Below are positions 5,287 to 8,330 of a stretch of DNA of 8,330 nt, piece by piece. The first letter of the stretch is position 1; each line of letters starts with the position of its first letter. Source of the stretch: JBDZUZ01 sp040255445 (GTDB lineage: Bacteria; Planctomycetota; Phycisphaerae; Phycisphaerales; UBA1924); NCBI GenBank assembly GCA_040255445.1, contig JBDZUZ010000161.1:1-8330 (forward strand), given 5' to 3'. The notes beneath the pieces are model-generated. The model saw only the letters and a list, made by a program, of their open reading frames with translations. It was not told where the DNA came from and made no database searches. The position numbers and the translations under genes are program-made.

Positions 5287-6957
5287 TCAGTGGCGAAAAT
5301 GCCGCAGACCGGTCGTGAGGCAGGTGACGCCCCGCGATTCGCACAGGTCGAAGGTCTCCTGATCGCGCTTCGAGCCGCCGGGGTGCACGATCGTCTTGAC
5401 CCCGGCATCGATCAGCAGCCGCGGCCCATCCGAGAACGGGAAGAACGCATCGGAGAACGCAACAGCGTCCTGCGCCAGGTTCCCCGCCTTGCCGACGGCC
5501 AGGCCGCACGCCGTGACGCGGTCCATCTGCCCCGCGCCCGCGCCGAACATTCGGATGGCCTTGCCGCCCGCGCCATTCCCGCCGCCGCCCCCGTTCCCCG
5601 TGCGTGCGGGCGAAAGGCCGCCGACCAGCACCGCGTTGCTGAAGAGAAATTTCGCGGTCGCCTCCAGGAAGCGGGCCAGTTCGATCTGCTCCTCGCTGGG
5701 CGCGGGGCCGGCGCGGTGCTCAAACTCATCAAGGCGTGCCAGCCGCAGGTCGCGCTCCTGTACCAGAAGCCCGCCCGGGATCGAGCGGTACTCGAGCGGT
5801 GTATCGGGCGAAGGCGGCAGGTCGACATCGGCCTCGCCCACCGCGAGCAGCCGGATGTTCGCCCAGCGGGCGCGGATCATCTCCAGCGCCTCCGCGCTGA
5901 ACCGCGGCGCGGCGATCACCTCGAGGAACACATCCTTCTCGCACACCCGCTGCGCCGCCGCGGCATCGACCTCGTCGTTCACCGCGAGAATCCCGCCGTA
6001 CGCCGCGACCGGATCGCCCGCGATGGCCTCGTCGATCGCATCGAAGGCGTTGCCGGCCATCGCCGCGCCGCAGGGGTTTGTGTGCTTCACCACGCACGCG
6101 CCGACCCGGCCCGCATCGACCCGCTTGAGCGCGAGCGCGAGTTCGAGCGCTGCCGAGGCGTCGTTGATGTTGTTGTAGCTCAGCTCCTTGCCGTGGAGCT
6201 GCTCGGCGCCGGCGATGGTGGGGCCGCGGCGGGGCGGCGCCTCGCTGGGCCGCTCCAGCAGGCGGTACATCGCCGCGGACTGGTGCGGGTTCTCGCCGTA
6301 GCGGAGGTCGTCGGCCTTCACGAATTCGAGCTTGAGCAGCGGCGGGTAGAGGGCCGCAGCGCGTCGCGTCATGTACGCCGTGATCGCCGCGTCGTAGCGG
6401 CTCGTGGTCGCGAATGCTTCCGCCGCGAGCTCGTGCCGCAGCGACCGCGAGGTGCAGCCGTTGTTGCCGCCCATCTCCTGCAGCACGCGGTCGTAGTGGG
6501 AGGGGTTGGTCACCACCGCGACCCACTCGAAATTCTTCGACGCAGAGCGGATCATCGACGGACCGCCGATATCGATGTTCTCGATCGCTTCCTCTTCGGT
6601 GCAGCCCGGCTTCGAGACCGTCTGCTCGAAGGGGTACAGGTTCACGCACACCAGGTCGATCGGGCGGATGTCGTGCTTCTTCATCTGCTCGAGGTGCGAC
6701 TTGTCATCGCGCACGCCCAGCAGCCCGCCGTGCACCTTGGGGTGCAGCGTCTTGACCCGGCCGTTCATGATCTCCGGGAAGCCGGTGACATCATCGATCG
6801 CCGTAACCGTGAGCCCGGCCGCCTTGAGCGCCGCGGCGGTGCCACCGGTCGAGATCAGTTCCACGCCGTGCCCGACCAGCCCCTTGGCGAAAGCGACCAG
6901 GTTGGTCTTGTCGCTCACCGACAGGATCGCGCGGCGGATGGGAACCAGATCGGCCAT
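5287..6957 (-). CDS. purH: Bifunctional AICAR formyltransferase / IMP cyclohydrolase
   Basis: PurH catalyses the last two steps of de novo purine synthesis: formylation of AICAR with 10-formyltetrahydrofolate, then ring closure of FAICAR to IMP. The 556-residue product is near full family length. The N-terminal cyclohydrolase domain (about 1-150) shows SVSDKTN, ISTGGT, TGFPE...GRVKTLHPKVHGGLL (58-80), NLYPFEQTV (106-114) and ENIDIGGPSMIRSASKN (126-142). The transferase domain shows RYGENPHQ (219-226), KHTNPCG with the catalytic Lys291-His292, GAGQM (474-478), SDAFFPFSDG (502-511), HPGGS.RD and the terminal RHFRH. Two oddities are visible: a glycine-rich insertion at about 452-465 between the substrate-site SNA and GAGQM, and FSNA (439-442) where many bacteria have KSNA. 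The ATG at 6957 has only a weak GAGAG 6 bases before it. The lipoprotein gene ends 109 bases upstream on the same strand. Confidence 0.97.
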   Translation of the reverse strand: MADLVPIRRAILSVSDKTNLVAFAKGLVGHGVELISTGGTAAALKAAGLTVTAIDDVTGFPEIMNGRVKTLHPKVHGGLLGVRDDKSHLEQMKKHDIRPIDLVCVNLYPFEQTVSKPGCTEEEAIENIDIGGPSMIRSASKNFEWVAVVTNPSHYDRVLQEMGGNNGCTSRSLRHELAAEAFATTSRYDAAITAYMTRRAAALYPPLLKLEFVKADDLRYGENPHQSAAMYRLLERPSEAPPRRGPTIAGAEQLHGKELSYNNINDASAALELALALKRVDAGRVGACVVKHTNPCGAAMAGNAFDAIDEAIAGDPVAAYGGILAVNDEVDAAAAQRVCEKDVFLEVIAAPRFSAEALEMIRARWANIRLLAVGEADVDLPPSPDTPLEYRSIPGGLLVQERDLRLARLDEFEHRAGPAPSEEQIELARFLEATAKFLFSNAVLVGGLSPARTGNGGGGGNGAGGKAIRMFGAGAGQMDRVTACGLAVGKAGNLAQDAVAFSDAFFPFSDGPRLLIDAGVKTIVHPGGSKRDQETFDLCESRGVTCLTTGLRHFRH

Positions 6958-6971
6958 GTCTCACTCTCGCT

Positions 6972-6989
6972 CGCCGCATCGACGCGGCG
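6972..6989 (-). other. Hairpin in the purH leader
   Basis: CGCCGC and GCGGCG form a perfect 6-bp stem around a six-base loop, 14 bases before the purH start codon. It could influence translation given the weak ribosome site. No known purine riboswitch or PurR-type box was recognised in the 109-base gap at 6958-7066, and no clear promoter was seen there either. Confidence 0.3.
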
Positions 6990-7051
6990 CGGTCATCGGA
7001 TGCAACACCCCCGGATGGGCACACGCCCCCGGTTCTCGTTCCCCCGCGGGT

Positions 7052-7064
7052 CCCGCAACGCGGG
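7052..7064 (-). terminator. Short hairpin after the lipoprotein gene
   Basis: CCCGC and GCGGG pair around a three-base loop, beginning 2 bases after the TAA of the lipoprotein gene. A further GC-rich arm (7041-7050) could pair in competition. There is no T-run, so termination is uncertain and read-through into purH is possible. Confidence 0.3.
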
Positions 7065-7066
7065 GT

Positions 7067-8257
7067 TTACTGCGGGGCGAACTTGGCGATCAGCCCGTTG
7101 CTGTTCACCGCGTACAGCCGGCCGTCGACGAACTCGTCCGTCACGACCCGCGTGACGCCCGGCAGATCGAGCCGCTGCTCGACACCGCCATCGGTCGGGT
7201 TCACGAGCGCCAGCCCGCGATCGGTCCGCACCACGAGGTTCGCCCCGCGCTTCGCGATCACATCGCCCGCGACCTCCGCCTGCTTCCACCGAACCGAGCC
7301 GCTGACCGCGTCAAACGCGGTCAGCCCCTGACCCGGGATCGTCACGTACAGCGTGTCCTCGTGCAGCGTCGGCTGCGCGGTGAGCTTTACAGGCGTGCGG
7401 TAACGCCACATCATCCGCCCGGCGCCGTCGAAGGCCCACACCGACTGGTCGGTGCCCGCGATGTACACCGCGTTCTCGCTCGCGACCGGGTTGTTCGCCA
7501 GCGGGCCGTAGATCCGCGCCCGGCCGCGGAGCGTGCCGTCGGTGCTCAGGAACATCACATCGCCCGCCTGCGACACCGCGCACAGCACATCACCGACGAC
7601 GACCACATCCGCCTCGATCGCGCCGATCGTGTCAAAGCCCCAGGCCTTCACGCCGCGGCCGTACACATGCGCCAGCACCTCGCCGACCGGAGTGCCGTAG
7701 ATGCCCAGATTCCCGGCCTGCACCGGCGGCGTGTTCACCACCTTCTGGAACTGCTCACGGCTGAGCAGGTTGCCATTCGGCAGGCTGAGGATGAACGCCT
7801 CCGACTCGCTCGAGACGATGATCCGGCTCGGGTCGCTCGCATCGCGCACGATGCCGACGAACTTCGTCAGCGGGTTGGCCAGGTCCGTCGCCCAGCGGTA
7901 CCGGCCCGTCGAGGCCTCGAGCACCGCGACCGTCGTGTCCGCCTGTTGAGCGATGACCACGTCGTCGAACGCCTTCACCTCGGTAACCCGCGGCGACACC
8001 GCCGCCGGGAATGGGAAGCCGACCCAGTCCAGCCGGTAGCCAAAGCCCGACCACGCCTGGTAGTTCACATCGAAGCTGGTCTCGGCGCTCACCGTGCCAG
8101 AGCGGTTGCCAGTGCCGCCCGAAGCCGACCCCGAGCCGCCGCTCTGGCAGCCCGCCGCGGCGATCAGACCCGCAACGCACAGGCTCGCCATCGGCAGCGA
8201 CGACCCACGGAACGCGGCACGCACAACGGCCCGCACGGAAGACACGACTGTGGACAT
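7067..8257 (-). CDS. PQQ-like beta-propeller lipoprotein
   Basis: The 396-residue protein begins with a long basic n-region, a hydrophobic core (about 23-34, MASLCVAGLIAA) and a lipobox AAGC with the likely lipidated Cys37. A flexible Gly/Ser linker (38-54) follows, so it should be exported and tethered to a membrane. From about residue 95 on it is built of propeller-like blades with the 'A.D..TG...W' pattern: VLEASTGRYRW (112-122), VWAFDGAGRMMW (273-284), AFDAVSGSVRW (314-324) and LVNPTDGG (351-358), each before a V/A-rich strand such as TLYVTIPG. Such propellers act as scaffolds or, in BamB, in outer-membrane assembly; no enzymatic PQQ function can be claimed. The ATG at 8257 is chosen over an upstream in-frame ATG at 8320 because GGAGAG lies 8 bases before it. 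The gene precedes purH, but no functional link is evident. Confidence 0.87.
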   Translation of the reverse strand: MSTVVSSVRAVVRAAFRGSSLPMASLCVAGLIAAAGCQSGGSGSASGGTGNRSGTVSAETSFDVNYQAWSGFGYRLDWVGFPFPAAVSPRVTEVKAFDDVVIAQQADTTVAVLEASTGRYRWATDLANPLTKFVGIVRDASDPSRIIVSSESEAFILSLPNGNLLSREQFQKVVNTPPVQAGNLGIYGTPVGEVLAHVYGRGVKAWGFDTIGAIEADVVVVGDVLCAVSQAGDVMFLSTDGTLRGRARIYGPLANNPVASENAVYIAGTDQSVWAFDGAGRMMWRYRTPVKLTAQPTLHEDTLYVTIPGQGLTAFDAVSGSVRWKQAEVAGDVIAKRGANLVVRTDRGLALVNPTDGGVEQRLDLPGVTRVVTDEFVDGRLYAVNSNGLIAKFAPQ

Positions 8258-8330
8258 CCGATCGGCTCTCCAATCAACCTGTTGAACCGGCTGGGGCCAT
8301 ACGCCGCCGCCGGGATGCATCGATACCGCC
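8258..8330. other. Upstream region of the lipoprotein gene
   Basis: It holds the GGAGAG ribosome site at 8266-8271 (minus strand). No convincing -10/-35 pair was found in the 73 bases before the window edge, so the promoter may lie outside or be non-canonical. Confidence 0.35.

Noticed and set aside
5151..5318. Small plus-strand ORF in the purH/HNH gap
   Set aside because: It overlaps the end of purH, lacks a ribosome site and translates to low-complexity Arg/Ala/Pro-rich sequence.
5218..7155. Long plus-strand open frame (645 codons) opposite purH
   Set aside because: High-GC antisense shadow with an Arg/His/Ala-rich translation. PurH on the other strand is unmistakable.

Overview
The window is high-GC bacterial chromosome, densely packed with ordinary cellular genes. 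Ten protein-coding genes account for almost all of it. The best guess for the source is a planctomycete, perhaps of the Phycisphaerae type. That guess is an inference, resting on the small membrane protein with a 'CxxCGYPL...CPECG' zinc ribbon, the HNH protein of the 'VLVLNK...CQYC...DHVVPR' type, a PQQ-propeller lipoprotein and the overall GC-rich style. No rRNA, tRNA, CRISPR array, insertion sequence or phage gene was seen.

Layout. At the left edge (1-176, +) is the end of a MacB/LolD-type ABC transporter ATPase. It converges on a minus-strand block at 199-3014 that reads, in transcription order, glutamyl-Q tRNA(Asp) synthetase, a DUF192 lipoprotein that overlaps it by 19 bases, and a SpoIIE/RsbU-type PP2C phosphatase. 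Diverging from the synthetase, on the plus strand at 3102-3802, are a pterin-4a-carbinolamine dehydratase and a small protein of unknown function. The 3' end of the small protein overlaps, tail to tail by 50 bases, a minus-strand pair at 3753-5053. That pair is an HNH endonuclease followed, through a GTGA stop/start overlap, by a two-helix membrane protein with a zinc ribbon. Right of a 233-base intergenic stretch rich in hairpins are two more minus-strand genes: purH (5287-6957) and, upstream of it, a PQQ-like beta-propeller lipoprotein (7067-8257).

Function. Most genes are housekeeping: the last two steps of de novo IMP synthesis, tRNA queuosine glutamylation, pterin recycling, envelope lipoproteins and a signalling phosphatase. 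Queuosine and the pterins share a GTP cyclohydrolase-derived precursor in many bacteria, so the divergent gluQ/dehydratase pair may have a loose metabolic link. I see no evidence of a new defence or mobile system. The points most worth checking are the apparent loss of the zinc-binding cysteines in the GluQ-RS, a 16-base palindrome over the probable -10 box of the HNH operon, the coupled HNH/zinc-ribbon pair in a locally AT-richer patch, and a glycine-rich insertion in PurH.
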